From SYFY01 sp041752315 (GTDB lineage Bacteria > Pseudomonadota > Gammaproteobacteria > Pseudomonadales > Azotimanducaceae): DNA of 64,000 nucleotides. The position numbers were made by a program, and so were the translations under genes. Location of the stretch: contig JBGSHJ010000044.1 in the NCBI GenBank assembly GCA_041752315.1, forward strand, positions 1 through 64,000, given 5' to 3'. Under the pieces are notes generated by a model that saw only the letters and a list, made by a program, of their open reading frames with translations, ran no database searches and was not told the DNA's origin. This document shows positions 7,314 through 16,619 of this stretch, piece by piece; the first letter of the stretch is position 1, and every line of letters begins with the position of its first letter.

Positions 7314-8708
7314 ATGATGACGGGAAACCAGTACCGCCAATCGCTGAACGACGGCCGCGAAACCTATTTCCAGGGCGAACGTGTCGAGAACGTGGCGACC
7401 GATCCGATTCTCGGCATCACTGTCGATTCTGCAGCGGCGGGATACGACCGTTTTTACCAGCCAGGTGAAGATGCTGTCGGTGCGTTCATGAAGGTACCGG
7501 GGTCCGCACATGAACTGCGGGAGCAGGTAGAACTGCATGAGTCAGTCGACCTGCTCACCCACGTGACCTATGCATCCGTGATGACCCTGCTTACAGCCGC
7601 AGACCGCATCGAAAGTCAGTTGCCGCAGAACGCGGCCCGCATTCGCGCATACGTGCAGGAAGTCCAGCGCAAGGACCTGCGCATCACGCAGTGCATTACG
7701 GACGCCAAGGGAGACCGCAGTCGATCACCCTCCAAACAGGATGACCCCGATGCCTACGTGAGGGTTGTCAAACGAACCGCTGACGGTGTTGTCATCCGCG
7801 GTGCCAAACTGCACATCTCCGCTGCGAGCATGGGCCACGAACTCATGACCATCCCCACCAAATCCATGAAAGCGGGCGAAGATGATTACGCCATTGCCTG
7901 CATGGTTCCGGTGAACGCAAAAGGTGTGAAGATCATCAACACCACCTACTACCCACGGCACGAGGACAAACGCGACTTCCCGGTATCCGGCCGATTCCAC
8001 ACACCGGAAGGATTCGTGATTTTTGATGATGTGTTTGTCCCCAACGAGCGAGTGTTCCTCGACGGACCACCGGAACTGGCTGCGATCTTCGCGCACAGTC
8101 TGGGCCTGTGGGAAAGACTTGGCGGATTGTCCGCCATGGCCTCCGGGTACGACCGCCTGGTCGGTTATGCACAGCTGATCTGCGAAGCCAACGGTCTGGA
8201 AAAGACGGCGCACATTCGTGAAAAGATCTCGGAAATGATGATCAATGCCACCTTGATCCGCGCGTCACTCGAAGCGGCCATCGAACGATGCAAGATCACC
8301 TCCGATGGCGCTGCCTTCCCGGACGAGTTGTACACCAACGTCGGCAAGTACCATGGCGCTGCCAACTATTCGCTTATGGTGCGACACCTGCACGACATCG
8401 CCGGTGGCTCCGTGCTCACGGCGCCATCAATTGCCGATCTTGAAAACGAGGAATCCGGACATCTGATTCGCAAGTACATGGGCACCCGTCAGGATGTGGA
8501 TGGTCTCTATCGAACCCGACTCTTCCACGCCATTCGTGACACGACCGCCGACGCGCTGGGCGGCTGGAGCGCCGTGACCAACATCCAGGCCGGAGGTGGA
8601 CTGTACGCGCAGCGCATCGTGTCGCGCATGCACTACGACATGGAGCGGGCCAAGGAGATGGCTCTGCGCTATGCGAACATGGACGAGTACATCGGTAAAA
8701 CAGCATAG
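7314..8708 (+). CDS. 4-hydroxyphenylacetate 3-hydroxylase (HpaB)-family flavoprotein
   Basis: A 464-residue member of the HpaB family of two-component FADH2 monooxygenases and related dehydratases. It has an N-terminal HpaB_N domain, the central ITDAKGDRSRSPSKQ segment (about residues 125-140) and a C-terminal acyl-CoA-dehydrogenase-like helical domain with YHGAANYSLMVRHLHDIAGGS. The Fe-S ligand set of 4-hydroxybutyryl-CoA dehydratase is not evident, so oxygenation is the better guess. Tandem ATGs open the frame after a GAGGGGGAG ribosome binding site. No reductase partner (HpaC-like) is adjacent. Probably cotranscribed with the HsaA-like gene 117 bp downstream. Confidence 0.85.
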   Translation: MMTGNQYRQSLNDGRETYFQGERVENVATDPILGITVDSAAAGYDRFYQPGEDAVGAFMKVPGSAHELREQVELHESVDLLTHVTYASVMTLLTAADRIESQLPQNAARIRAYVQEVQRKDLRITQCITDAKGDRSRSPSKQDDPDAYVRVVKRTADGVVIRGAKLHISAASMGHELMTIPTKSMKAGEDDYAIACMVPVNAKGVKIINTTYYPRHEDKRDFPVSGRFHTPEGFVIFDDVFVPNERVFLDGPPELAAIFAHSLGLWERLGGLSAMASGYDRLVGYAQLICEANGLEKTAHIREKISEMMINATLIRASLEAAIERCKITSDGAAFPDELYTNVGKYHGAANYSLMVRHLHDIAGGSVLTAPSIADLENEESGHLIRKYMGTRQDVDGLYRTRLFHAIRDTTADALGGWSAVTNIQAGGGLYAQRIVSRMHYDMERAKEMALRYANMDEYIGKTA

Positions 8709-8825
8709 GGACGCGGGTTTCCATCGACAGTGGTGGTTGAGTGTTGAAGTCCCCCACGGACCGCCACCACGATCAAAGCCACAGCATGTCACAACCAGCC
8801 CGAGGTTCACGGAAGCGAGTGCACC

Positions 8826-10013
8826 ATGACTGACCATGTCACTTCGGCGTCGCGCAAGCATGTCCCCTCCCACGAGGAGATGATCGCGCGCGCCGAAGCG
8901 CTTTTGCCGCGCCTGCGCGATCGCTCGGCCGAGGCTGAGAGGGCGCGCCGACTGCCTGACACGACCATCACCGAATTTCGCGCCGCCGGTTTCCACAGGA
9001 TCCTGCAGCCAAGAAGTCGTGGTGGCTTCGAATTGGGCATGGACACCGCGACGCAGTGTATAAAAACACTCGCCTCCGCTTGCGGTTCAAGCGGCTGGAT
9101 CGCGAATCTCTTTGTTGTCCACAACTACCAGATCAGTCTTTTTTCGACAGCGGCGCAAGACGAGTACTGGGCCAGCAGCAACGACGAGGTGTGTTCTACC
9201 GTTTCGTTTGCAACAGCCAGCGATGCTGTTAGACAGGAAGGTGGTTATCGCCTCAGCGGTCGCTGGAAATTCTCCAGTGGCTGCGACTTCGCGGGCTGGT
9301 TCATCATCCTCAAGCCCAGTGCGACCGTGTTTGACTGGATGCTTGTACCGCGATCCGATGTCGCCATCGTCGACGACTGGTTTGTTTCCGGCCTGTGCGG
9401 CACGGGTTCGAAGGACCTCATCCTCGACAACGTCTTTGTGCCAGATCATCGCATACTGTCCATCCGTGACCTTGCGGGGGGCACGACTCCAGGTGGCAAG
9501 GCCAACGGAATGCCTCTCGCGCGGCTGCCATTCAGCTGGCCTGCCGTGTGGGGCATCCCCGCTGCGCTGATCGGTATGGCCAGCGGCATGGCCGACGCGG
9601 TCCGCCAGACGCTGATCGGCAAGAAGGCGCTCTTCTCCGGGGAAAAACAGGTTGAGCGCGTGGCCAACCAGATCCGGCTGACCGGGGCACTCACGGACAT
9701 CCACGTGGCTGAGCTGATCATGCGACACCGGCTGGCCGAGCTTGAGAAGTGGGCTGCGGCCGGTGCCGCGCCGTCAGCGGTTGATGCTTTTGCGTCGCAG
9801 CGCGATGCCGCGTACGTGGCCCGACTCACCGGCAAGGTCGCCAGCGAGCTGGCGTTGATGGCCGGCGCAACTTCGGTGTACCTGGCGAACCCGATCCAGC
9901 GCTTCCAGCGGGATATCAACGTCGGGATCACCCATGTGTCCCTGGTGTGGGAAGAAGCGGCGGAAAACTATGGTCGCGAGTTGTGGGGGTTGCCAGGGAA
10001 AGGTCGGCGCTGA
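8826..10013 (+). CDS. HsaA-like flavin-dependent monooxygenase (acyl-CoA dehydrogenase fold)
   Basis: A 395-residue acyl-CoA-dehydrogenase-fold oxygenase of the HsaA / p-hydroxyphenylacetate hydroxylase C2 / DszC group. Markers are the helical N-terminus, ASACGSSGWIANLF, the RLSGRWKFSSGCDFAGWF beta domain (about residues 140-160), GLCGTGSKDL and the C-terminal helices with DINVGITHVSLVWE. Such enzymes use free reduced flavin to hydroxylate phenols, including secosteroids. The usual catalytic acyl-CoA dehydrogenase glutamate and a CoA-binding pattern are not evident. Substrate unknown. The flavin reductase must be elsewhere. Confidence 0.85.
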   Translation: MTDHVTSASRKHVPSHEEMIARAEALLPRLRDRSAEAERARRLPDTTITEFRAAGFHRILQPRSRGGFELGMDTATQCIKTLASACGSSGWIANLFVVHNYQISLFSTAAQDEYWASSNDEVCSTVSFATASDAVRQEGGYRLSGRWKFSSGCDFAGWFIILKPSATVFDWMLVPRSDVAIVDDWFVSGLCGTGSKDLILDNVFVPDHRILSIRDLAGGTTPGGKANGMPLARLPFSWPAVWGIPAALIGMASGMADAVRQTLIGKKALFSGEKQVERVANQIRLTGALTDIHVAELIMRHRLAELEKWAAAGAAPSAVDAFASQRDAAYVARLTGKVASELALMAGATSVYLANPIQRFQRDINVGITHVSLVWEEAAENYGRELWGLPGKGRR

Positions 10014-10183
10014 ATCTTTGACAGGCCGACCGGCGCCTGGTCGCACACAGCGAACACGTGTTCTGACACCCGGCCGGCCCCTGCCAGGCACAAAGGCAGA
10101 GGCAGGGTGACCTCTGTATTTACTGCAGCTGCCTGTTAAAGTAGAAACTTCCTCCTCACTCTGCACCTCGCACTGACCGCTTG

Positions 10184-11746
10184 ATGGATGCATTCATCCT
10201 GAGCCTTTCGGACCCCACCATTTGGGTGGGGCTCCTCACCCTCGTGGTGCTGGAAATCGTGCTCGGCATCGACAACCTGCTCTTCATCGCGGTGCTGGCG
10301 GAAAAGCTGCCGCCACACCAGCGCGACCTCGCGCGGCAGCTGGGACTGGGTCTCGCGCTGATCATGCGCCTGCTGCTGCTGACCGCCATTTCCTGGATGG
10401 TCACGCTGGTGGAACCGCTGTTTACGCTCGCAGGTTTCAACTTCTCCGGTCGTGACCTGATCCTCATTGGTGGTGGGTTGTTCCTGGTGTTCAAGGCCAC
10501 CATGGAACTGGACGAGCGCCTTGAAGGATCGACCCACCAGACGTCCAGCAGCAGGACCTACGCCGGTTTCTGGATGGTGATTTCACAGATCGTGATTCTG
10601 GATGCCGTGTTTTCGCTGGATGCAGTGATTACCGCGGTGGGCATGGTCGAAGAGCTGTGGGTGATGATGACCGCCGTGGTCATCGCCATGGCGGTGATGA
10701 TCGCAGCGTCCAGGCCACTGACGATCTTTGTCAACCGTCACCCCAGTCTGGTGATCCTGTGCCTGGGATTCCTGCTGATGATCGGATTGACGCTGATCGC
10801 GGATGGTTTTGGTCAGCACATTCCAAAAGGTTATCTGTACGGCGCCATCGGTTTTTCGATTCTCATCGAGTTCTTCAACCAGATTGCACGGCGCAAGAGT
10901 GAACGACGCGAGGCGAAGACACCGCTGCGGGCACGCACTGCAGAGGCGATCCTGCGCATGCTCGGCAGTCGACCCGTGCCCGAGGGAGCGGCACTGGAAC
11001 CCGGGGTACCGGAACCGGCAGCCGACCCACCTCCGTTCCTCGCCGAAGAACGTTTCATGATCTCCGGAGTGCTGAGTCTGGCTGACCGGTCGGTGCGACG
11101 GATCATGACACCCAGGAGCGACATCTCGTACGTCGATGTGGACTGGTCGCCAGAACGGATTCGTGAACACGTCAGACAATCGGTCCATGGCCTGTTCCCG
11201 GTCTGCAGGGGATCGCTGGATGAACTCCTTGGCGTGGTACAGGTGACAGAGCTGTTCACGGCTCTGCAGCACGGCGAGGATCTCGCCACCGTGGCCAGAC
11301 GGCATCCGCCCCAGTATGTCAGCGACAAGCTGGATGCGATCAAGGTGCTGCATGCCCTGCGCGCGTCAGGTGGTCGGCTGGTCTTTGTGGTGGACGATGG
11401 AAAATACATCGTCGGTCTGGTGACACCCCTGGATGTACTGGAAGCCATTGCCGGAGATTTTCCAGACGCGGACGAGACCGCAGACATCCTTCCCGATGGC
11501 AGCGGCTGGCTGGTCAAGGGATCGGCTGACCTCTATCAGGTCTCCCACACGCTCGGTGCCACCCATCTGGTCAAGCCGGACGATGAGTATCTGACCCTGG
11601 CCGGCCTGCTGCTGGCACAAAGCGACAACATCCCTTCCGTGGGCGACAACTTCCGCTATGGTGACCTGCAGTTTGAAGTGGTCGAAGCCTCACCGTACAA
11701 GGTGGAACAGGTGCGCATCCAGCGTGTGCCTCCCGATGAACTCTGA
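10184..11746 (+). CDS. TerC-family integral membrane protein with CBS and CorC/HlyC domains
   Basis: A 520-residue inner-membrane protein. The N-terminal TerC domain (about 230 residues, some seven helices) carries the conserved acidic motifs EIVLGIDNLLF and DAVFSLDAV. Then come a linker, paired CBS domains (from RRIMTPRSDISYVDVD to VTPLDVLEAIAGDF) and a C-terminal transporter-associated domain ending in the RIQRV strand. This is the YoaE/YegH architecture; TerC proteins are linked to metal (manganese) export, and CBS domains sense adenine nucleotides. ATG at 10184 is preferred to the preceding TTG. Its end is 17 bp from the convergent M48 gene. Confidence 0.9.
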   Translation: MDAFILSLSDPTIWVGLLTLVVLEIVLGIDNLLFIAVLAEKLPPHQRDLARQLGLGLALIMRLLLLTAISWMVTLVEPLFTLAGFNFSGRDLILIGGGLFLVFKATMELDERLEGSTHQTSSSRTYAGFWMVISQIVILDAVFSLDAVITAVGMVEELWVMMTAVVIAMAVMIAASRPLTIFVNRHPSLVILCLGFLLMIGLTLIADGFGQHIPKGYLYGAIGFSILIEFFNQIARRKSERREAKTPLRARTAEAILRMLGSRPVPEGAALEPGVPEPAADPPPFLAEERFMISGVLSLADRSVRRIMTPRSDISYVDVDWSPERIREHVRQSVHGLFPVCRGSLDELLGVVQVTELFTALQHGEDLATVARRHPPQYVSDKLDAIKVLHALRASGGRLVFVVDDGKYIVGLVTPLDVLEAIAGDFPDADETADILPDGSGWLVKGSADLYQVSHTLGATHLVKPDDEYLTLAGLLLAQSDNIPSVGDNFRYGDLQFEVVEASPYKVEQVRIQRVPPDEL

Positions 11747-11762
11747 ATTCCGCTTCCCGGGT

Positions 11763-13310
11763 TCAGCGGGTGCTGGCTGCAATCGTGGTTGCCTCTCCCG
11801 CCAGCAGCGCCTCATTGCGAAGGGGAATCTCGCGAACCACGGCTTGTCCCGCGGGCAGGCCCGGAACATCCACCGTGAAGGATTCGTCGCCCGCCGTCGC
11901 CCAGCGCAGTGCGACCTTCACCCTGACACCTGAAAGCGCGGCCGGTGTGCCATTGGTGACCCGCAGGAACAGTTTGCCACCGTCATTGATGAGTTCGGAT
12001 CTGACATATTTCCCCGGTTGGCGTGGCAGATCGATTCGGAGCAGGCTGGCCAGGGCCGTCTGCCCGGTTTCATCCTGGGCCTTGGAAGCGGCAGCGTAAT
12101 AACGCACGGCTTCGTCCTGATCGCCATCGGCCTCGGCGATCTTGCCGAGTTCGTTGTAGGCAATGGCGGTGGGCAGCAGCTTCAGTGATGCAGTGAAATC
12201 TTCCTTGGCAGGTGCACGCTGTTTCAGCTCCGCCCGACTCACCCCTCGCCCGAGCAGGTAGGAGAAAAAGGAATCGTCCCGGGCGATGGCCTGGTCGTAA
12301 AGACGCACGGCATCGGCATGTTTGTCCTGCAATCGTCTGATATCGGCCTTCAGGCCATAAAACTGGGCCTCTCTGGGTTGCAGAGCGATGGCCTTGTCCA
12401 CTTCCTTGAGCGCGGCACCAACGGATTTTTCCTGGAGTGCCTTTCGGGCTGCGTCGTAAGCCGCATACGCCGGTGCATCCTGACGAATCCGGGCAATCGC
12501 CCGCTGATAGCGGTCTGCGCCCAGTTCACCTCCTGTGTAACCCTGGGTGCGCAATTCGGCGACTCGTGCCTGGTTGTTCTCCACACGCTCCTGAGACGCA
12601 GGATGACTCGCAAACAATCCTTGCAGCCAGTCTGATTTTTTGTTGTCCGACAATCGTACAAACGTCTGTTGCAGCGTGACGGCCGCTGCCGGGTCGTATC
12701 CCGCCTTGGCCATGAACTGCGTGCCGTAATAGTCCGACTCGCGTTCAGCATCCCGGCCGAACTTCTGCGTGACAAGGCCCGCCGCAAGCTGCGCACCACC
12801 CAGCATCGCACCCGCATACTCCTGGTTGCGTGTGCCGATCGCAGCGGCAATCATCGCGCCTTGCAGCAGCACACCCCGCTCGATGCCCTTCGCGCCGTGT
12901 CGGGCTGCCGCGTGCGTGATCTCGTGACCGATGACCGCCGCCAGTTCCGCTTCATTGGTGAGTTCGGTCAGCAGGCCCCGGTTCACTGCAATCTTGCCGC
13001 CCGGCATCGCCCATGCGTTGGGTACGGAATTGTTGAGTACAACAAACTCATAAGGCAGGTCGATGCCGCTGTGGGTGGCGAGCTTCTGGCCCACCGAAGT
13101 TACATAGGTCGAAAGATCGGTATCGACCTTGTATTGACCGCCCTGCATCTGCTGCGCGGGGATGTAGTTCTTTCGGCCAATGTCGATCTGCGTCTGCGTG
13201 CTGATGAAACCAAGCTCGTTCTTGCCCGTAACCGGGTTGGTTACACAACCCCAGACGCCTGCCAGTATCGAAAACAGAACCACGATCCGGGTCGGGAACG
13301 AGACTTGCAT
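11763..13310 (-). CDS. M48-family zinc metalloprotease with TPR repeats (BepA-like)
   Basis: A 515-residue exported protease. The N-terminal signal peptide ends near a Cys (VWGC, about residue 22), so it is probably a lipoprotein. The peptidase domain has HEITH (residues 129-133) and a downstream third-ligand motif in AERESD. The C-terminal part from about residue 270 is helical with TPR-like repeats, followed by a beta-rich tail. This resembles BepA/YfgC and Loi-type periplasmic proteases that survey outer-membrane protein assembly. ATG is chosen with GGAG about nine bases upstream. Divergent from the small genes that follow. Confidence 0.88.
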   Translation of the reverse strand: MQVSFPTRIVVLFSILAGVWGCVTNPVTGKNELGFISTQTQIDIGRKNYIPAQQMQGGQYKVDTDLSTYVTSVGQKLATHSGIDLPYEFVVLNNSVPNAWAMPGGKIAVNRGLLTELTNEAELAAVIGHEITHAAARHGAKGIERGVLLQGAMIAAAIGTRNQEYAGAMLGGAQLAAGLVTQKFGRDAERESDYYGTQFMAKAGYDPAAAVTLQQTFVRLSDNKKSDWLQGLFASHPASQERVENNQARVAELRTQGYTGGELGADRYQRAIARIRQDAPAYAAYDAARKALQEKSVGAALKEVDKAIALQPREAQFYGLKADIRRLQDKHADAVRLYDQAIARDDSFFSYLLGRGVSRAELKQRAPAKEDFTASLKLLPTAIAYNELGKIAEADGDQDEAVRYYAAASKAQDETGQTALASLLRIDLPRQPGKYVRSELINDGGKLFLRVTNGTPAALSGVRVKVALRWATAGDESFTVDVPGLPAGQAVVREIPLRNEALLAGEATTIAASTR

Positions 13311-13499
13311 CACCTTGATCTCCAGAAGTCCTTCTCTGCAGCGTACAAGCCACGTGACCCGGTCGGCAACCTCACCACTCCAGAGTCAATCTGCAAAACA
13401 TAACGTTTACAATCCGTTCACTCTCGGTTGGGTTTTTTTGCGCTACTTTTGGAACCGGGCAAAAGGATCGAGGGAACCAGGAGGGGATCAAGCGTCGCG

Positions 13500-13688
13500 A
13501 TGACCACACAGAACTATCAGGATTTGCTGGCCGAGGAAATTCGCCGACTCGAAGACGAATTTCGCTCCAGGCGCGACAACGGGCGGCGGATGTCCCGCTC
13601 GGTGGCTGCCGCCTACCGCAAGAGTATCGAGCAGCGGGCCGAACAACTGAAAAATCTGGACCACAAACACTCGAACCGAACCAGCTGA
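13500..13688 (+). CDS. Small conserved-looking hypothetical protein (62 aa)
   Basis: A highly charged, helical 62-residue protein (LLAEEIRRLEDEFRSRR early, RAEQLKNLDHKH at the end), with no membrane segment or signal. Coiled-coil or nucleic-acid association is plausible from composition. ATG at 13500 follows AGGAGG at a long distance (about 15 bases). A small membrane protein begins 16 bp downstream, so the two are probably one transcript. I do not recognise the family. Confidence 0.6.
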   Translation: MTTQNYQDLLAEEIRRLEDEFRSRRDNGRRMSRSVAAAYRKSIEQRAEQLKNLDHKHSNRTS

Positions 13689-13703
13689 ACCCTGCTTGAC
13701 ACC

Positions 13704-13919
13704 ATGATTGCCTACTCTGCCCAGACCATGACACCCGACCAGAAGCCCGACCAGAAGCCCGATCAGAAACCCGATCAGCCAAAGGCCACCGCAGACACAC
13801 CGCTTCGTGTGACCACCACCGTTCGCCGGGACGATCGACTCACCACCGCAGAAACCGTGCTTCTCGTCAGTTCACTGCTCACACTCGCCGGGGTGATTCT
13901 CTTCATTCTGCTGTCGTGA
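13704..13919 (+). CDS. Small single-pass membrane protein with PDQK repeats (71 aa)
   Basis: An N-terminal tract of four PDQK/PDQP units (about residues 9-26) is followed by a polar segment and one C-terminal hydrophobic helix (TVLLVSSLLTLAGVILFILL), suggesting a tail-anchored inner-membrane protein. The repeat is encoded by 12-bp DNA units. A second ATG (13728) just before the repeat is an alternative start. Function unknown. Confidence 0.55.
   Translation: MIAYSAQTMTPDQKPDQKPDQKPDQPKATADTPLRVTTTVRRDDRLTTAETVLLVSSLLTLAGVILFILLS
13734..13781. repeat. Four 12-bp tandem coding repeats
   Basis: Units CCCGACCAGAAG (twice), CCCGATCAGAAA and CCCGATCAGCCA run head to tail at 13734-13781. They encode the PDQK repeat of the small membrane protein. 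Copy number could vary without shifting the frame. Confidence 0.9.
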
Positions 13920-13991
13920 TCTGTCCGCCCCAACTTGGTATCGACCTGCAGTCGGGTTAACCTCTCGGCCCTGTGCCACCCTGAGCAACCC

Positions 13992-14411
13992 ATGAAGTAC
14001 CTTCACACGATGGTTCGCGTGACGAACCTCGAAGCGTCTGTCGATTTTTACTGCAACAAGCTCGGACTGACGGAATTGCGGCGGATCGACAATCCCGGTG
14101 GCCGCTTCACCCTGGTTTTCCTGGCTGCACCGGGGGACGATTCGGCGCAGGTTGAACTCACCTACAACTATGACCCTGAAACGCTGAAAGGCGGTCGCAA
14201 CTTCGGGCATCTTGCCTACGCCGTGGACAACATCTACGCCACCTGCCAGCGACTGCTGGATCACGGTGTAACGATCAATCGTCCACCTCGCGACGGACGC
14301 ATGGCGTTTGTCCGATCCCCCGACAACGTTTCCATCGAGTTGCTGCAGCATGGCGCTGCCTTGCCGCCTGCTGAACCCTGGGCCAGCATGCCCAACACCG
14401 GCGAGTGGTAA
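13992..14411 (+). CDS. gloA: Glyoxalase I-like protein (lactoylglutathione lyase, VOC family)
   Basis: A 139-residue vicinal-oxygen-chelate protein aligned over its whole length with bacterial glyoxalase I. It opens MKYLHTMVRV, and the four metal ligands are all present: His5, the Glu of VELTYNYD, the His of FGHLAYAV and the Glu of VSIELLQ. It would isomerise the methylglyoxal-glutathione hemithioacetal. ATG at 13992 gives the family's normal N-terminus. It is followed 29 bp later by a glutathione S-transferase. A related substrate is possible. Confidence 0.85.
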   Translation: MKYLHTMVRVTNLEASVDFYCNKLGLTELRRIDNPGGRFTLVFLAAPGDDSAQVELTYNYDPETLKGGRNFGHLAYAVDNIYATCQRLLDHGVTINRPPRDGRMAFVRSPDNVSIELLQHGAALPPAEPWASMPNTGEW

Positions 14412-14440
14412 AAACCGTCGCCCAATCCACAGGAGAACCC

Positions 14441-15052
14441 ATGAAACTCTATGATTCCATCGGACCGAACCCGGCGGTTGTTCGCATGTTTGCTGCAGAA
14501 AAGGGCATCACCCTCGAGAAGGTAAAGGTCGACATCATGGGTGCAGAAAACAGGAAACCCGATTTCCTGAAGCTGAACCCCGCCGGCCAGCTGCCGTGCC
14601 TGCAACTCGACAACGGCCAATACCTCTCCGAGATCACTGCAATCTGTGAGTATCTTGACGAAGTGAGTCCTGGCACGTCGCTGATCGGTGCCAATGCCGA
14701 AGAACGGGCGAACACCCGCATGTGGGTTCGGCGCATCGATCTGAACATCTGCGAGACCATGGGTAACGGCTTTCGCTTTGCGGAAGGGTTGCCGATGTTC
14801 AAGGAACGGATCACCACCATTCCCGAAGCAGCCGATGGCATGAAGAAGATCGCGCGGGAAAAGCTGGTCTGGCTTAATGGCCTGATCGCTGGTCGACCGT
14901 TCATTGCCGGAGACAGACTCACGCTCGCTGACATCCTGCTGTACTGTTTCCTCACATTCGGCAAAAACGTCGGCCAACCCTTTGACGAGGGCCTGACAAA
15001 CATCAAGGCGTGGTTCGACCGAATGTCCGCAAGACCATCGGCAAAGGCATAA
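14441..15052 (+). CDS. Glutathione S-transferase family protein
   Basis: A 203-residue GST. The N-terminal thioredoxin fold (residues 1-80) has PNPAVVRMFAAEKG, the cis-Pro strand LNPAGQLPCLQLDNG and the gamma-glutamyl-binding SEITAICEYL. The C-terminal helical domain has the conserved N-capping Asp region FIAGDRLTLADI. The usual catalytic Ser/Cys site reads SIGPNP. Start ATG follows AGGAG. Clustered with glyoxalase I, consistent with glutathione-based detoxification; substrate unknown. Confidence 0.88.
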   Translation: MKLYDSIGPNPAVVRMFAAEKGITLEKVKVDIMGAENRKPDFLKLNPAGQLPCLQLDNGQYLSEITAICEYLDEVSPGTSLIGANAEERANTRMWVRRIDLNICETMGNGFRFAEGLPMFKERITTIPEAADGMKKIAREKLVWLNGLIAGRPFIAGDRLTLADILLYCFLTFGKNVGQPFDEGLTNIKAWFDRMSARPSAKA

Positions 15053-15404
15053 CCCTGTCGTAACCCGGTCGTCTTCAGACGTAGGCCCCTTATTTCCCCC
15101 TCCCTCCCCGGTCGTGCACCAACGGATGTTCACCGGGGTCAAGCGCTCGCGTCGGGTCCCCTGGACCGGCGCGATCGATGACGCCAAAGGTGTCGGCAGG
15201 CGCCTCCTCCGATGCCGTTTTGACAGAAACCACGGCTTTCGATCAATCCCAACGCCGAAGTCGTCCAGGGCAGTGAACAGGTAACGCACAAAAAAGGGGA
15301 GAAGTTCCTAGCCCGGGACTGCGGACGCTGCTAATCTTGATTGTTACGTTTGGTAGCACTTTGTGCGCCGGCCTGCACGGCTGTCTGCTCCGAGGAAGAT
15401 CTTG
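15053..15404. other. Intergenic region before the RND operon
   Basis: 352 bp with no convincing ORF or RNA gene on either strand. It should hold the end of the GST transcript and the promoter of the efflux operon, but I cannot name a specific promoter or operator. No regulator gene is adjacent. Confidence 0.5.
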
Positions 15405-16619
15405 ATGCGCGGTACGTATATCACTGCACTGGCTATCGCCTTGGGCCTCATCATCTGGCTTCTGAGTGGCATGCTCGGGAAGGACGATGATGTTGCGCCT
15501 CCAGGATCGATTGCCCAGGCCAATGAACTGGTCGATGCAGTGGCGGATGATCGTGCACCCACCAGGGTGCGGGCACGTATCTTCGAAGCCCAGGACTTCA
15601 CCCGCAAACTGGTGATTCGCGGGCGTACCGAGAACAAGCGGACGGTCATCGTCAAAGCCGAAACCGATGGCAAGATCGTGGCCCGACCCATCGAACGCGG
15701 ATCGCGTGTGGCCACCGGAGCGCTACTGTGCCGGATCAGCCTGGACGATCGCGACGCCACCCAGCACGAAGCCCGGGAAGCGCTTAACCAGGCAAGGATC
15801 GACTTCGACGGGGCACTCAGACTGCGTGAGCGCGGACTGGTTTCGGACTCTGCAATTGCTTCCGTAAAAGCCCGTCTTGCCGCTGCGGAAGCCAGCGTCA
15901 AGCGCACCAACGTTGAAGTGGATCGAACATCGATCAGGGCGCCTTTTGCAGGGTTGGTCGACGACATCCACGCAGAGATTGGTGACTACGTCAGTCCGGG
16001 TGCTGCGTGTGCAACCATCGTTGATCTGGACCCGATGCTGCTCATGGGCGCGGTCGCCGAAAAAAACGTGCTGGGCATGGCCCTTGGCGAAACGGTGGTC
16101 GGCAGGTTGATCGATGGACGAACGATCTCGGGCAAGCTCACCTTTGTCGGCCAGCAGAGCAACGAAGCGACGCGTACCTATCCTTTCGAGGTCGAGGTCG
16201 CCAACGAGGATCTTTCGTTGCGCAGCGGCATCACCGCCGAGATCGACATTCCCATGGGGCATACGAGGGCGCACAAACTCTCACCCGCGCTGCTGGGTCT
16301 GAACGACGCGGGTGATCCGGGGATACGCATTCTAAATGAAGACAATCGGGTCGAGTTTCTTGTCGTCGAGATCCTGCAGCAGGATCGTGATGGTATCTGG
16401 CTGTCCGGACTGCCTGACCGCGCCACGATCATCACCACGGGACAGGAACTGGTGGTGCCTGGTGAACTGGTCGACCCTGTGTTCGAACCCTCACGCAGCA
16501 TGCCCGCACAGTCTGTCAAACCCGAACCGGATACCAACCGGCAGTCCGAAGCGGTTCCGGATGCGGCGGACGTCACGGCCATCACCGCTGACGTCCTGAA
16601 CACTGGCAAAGCCACATGA
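15405..16619 (+). CDS. RND efflux periplasmic adaptor (membrane fusion protein)
   Basis: A 404-residue HlyD/AcrA-type adaptor. One N-terminal anchor helix (about residues 6-24) is followed by a lipoyl half (KAETDGKIVARPIERGS), a short alpha-hairpin (EAREALNQARIDFD...), the second lipoyl half (RAPFAGLVDDIHAEIGDYV) and beta-barrel domains. The C-terminal tail is proline- and acid-rich. Start ATG follows GAGGAAG. It overlaps the RND permease by ATGA, so the two are translationally coupled. No outer-membrane channel gene is adjacent, so it presumably shares a TolC-like protein. Confidence 0.9.
   Translation: MRGTYITALAIALGLIIWLLSGMLGKDDDVAPPGSIAQANELVDAVADDRAPTRVRARIFEAQDFTRKLVIRGRTENKRTVIVKAETDGKIVARPIERGSRVATGALLCRISLDDRDATQHEAREALNQARIDFDGALRLRERGLVSDSAIASVKARLAAAEASVKRTNVEVDRTSIRAPFAGLVDDIHAEIGDYVSPGAACATIVDLDPMLLMGAVAEKNVLGMALGETVVGRLIDGRTISGKLTFVGQQSNEATRTYPFEVEVANEDLSLRSGITAEIDIPMGHTRAHKLSPALLGLNDAGDPGIRILNEDNRVEFLVVEILQQDRDGIWLSGLPDRATIITTGQELVVPGELVDPVFEPSRSMPAQSVKPEPDTNRQSEAVPDAADVTAITADVLNTGKAT

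Noticed and set aside
7314..8708. 4-hydroxybutyryl-CoA dehydratase
   Set aside because: The same superfamily, but the set of Cys and His residues that bind the 4Fe-4S cluster is not visible; only the general HpaB family call is kept.
10014..10183. Terminator after the HsaA-like gene
   Set aside because: The CGACC/GGTCG hairpin near 10027 is short and imperfect and has no T run.
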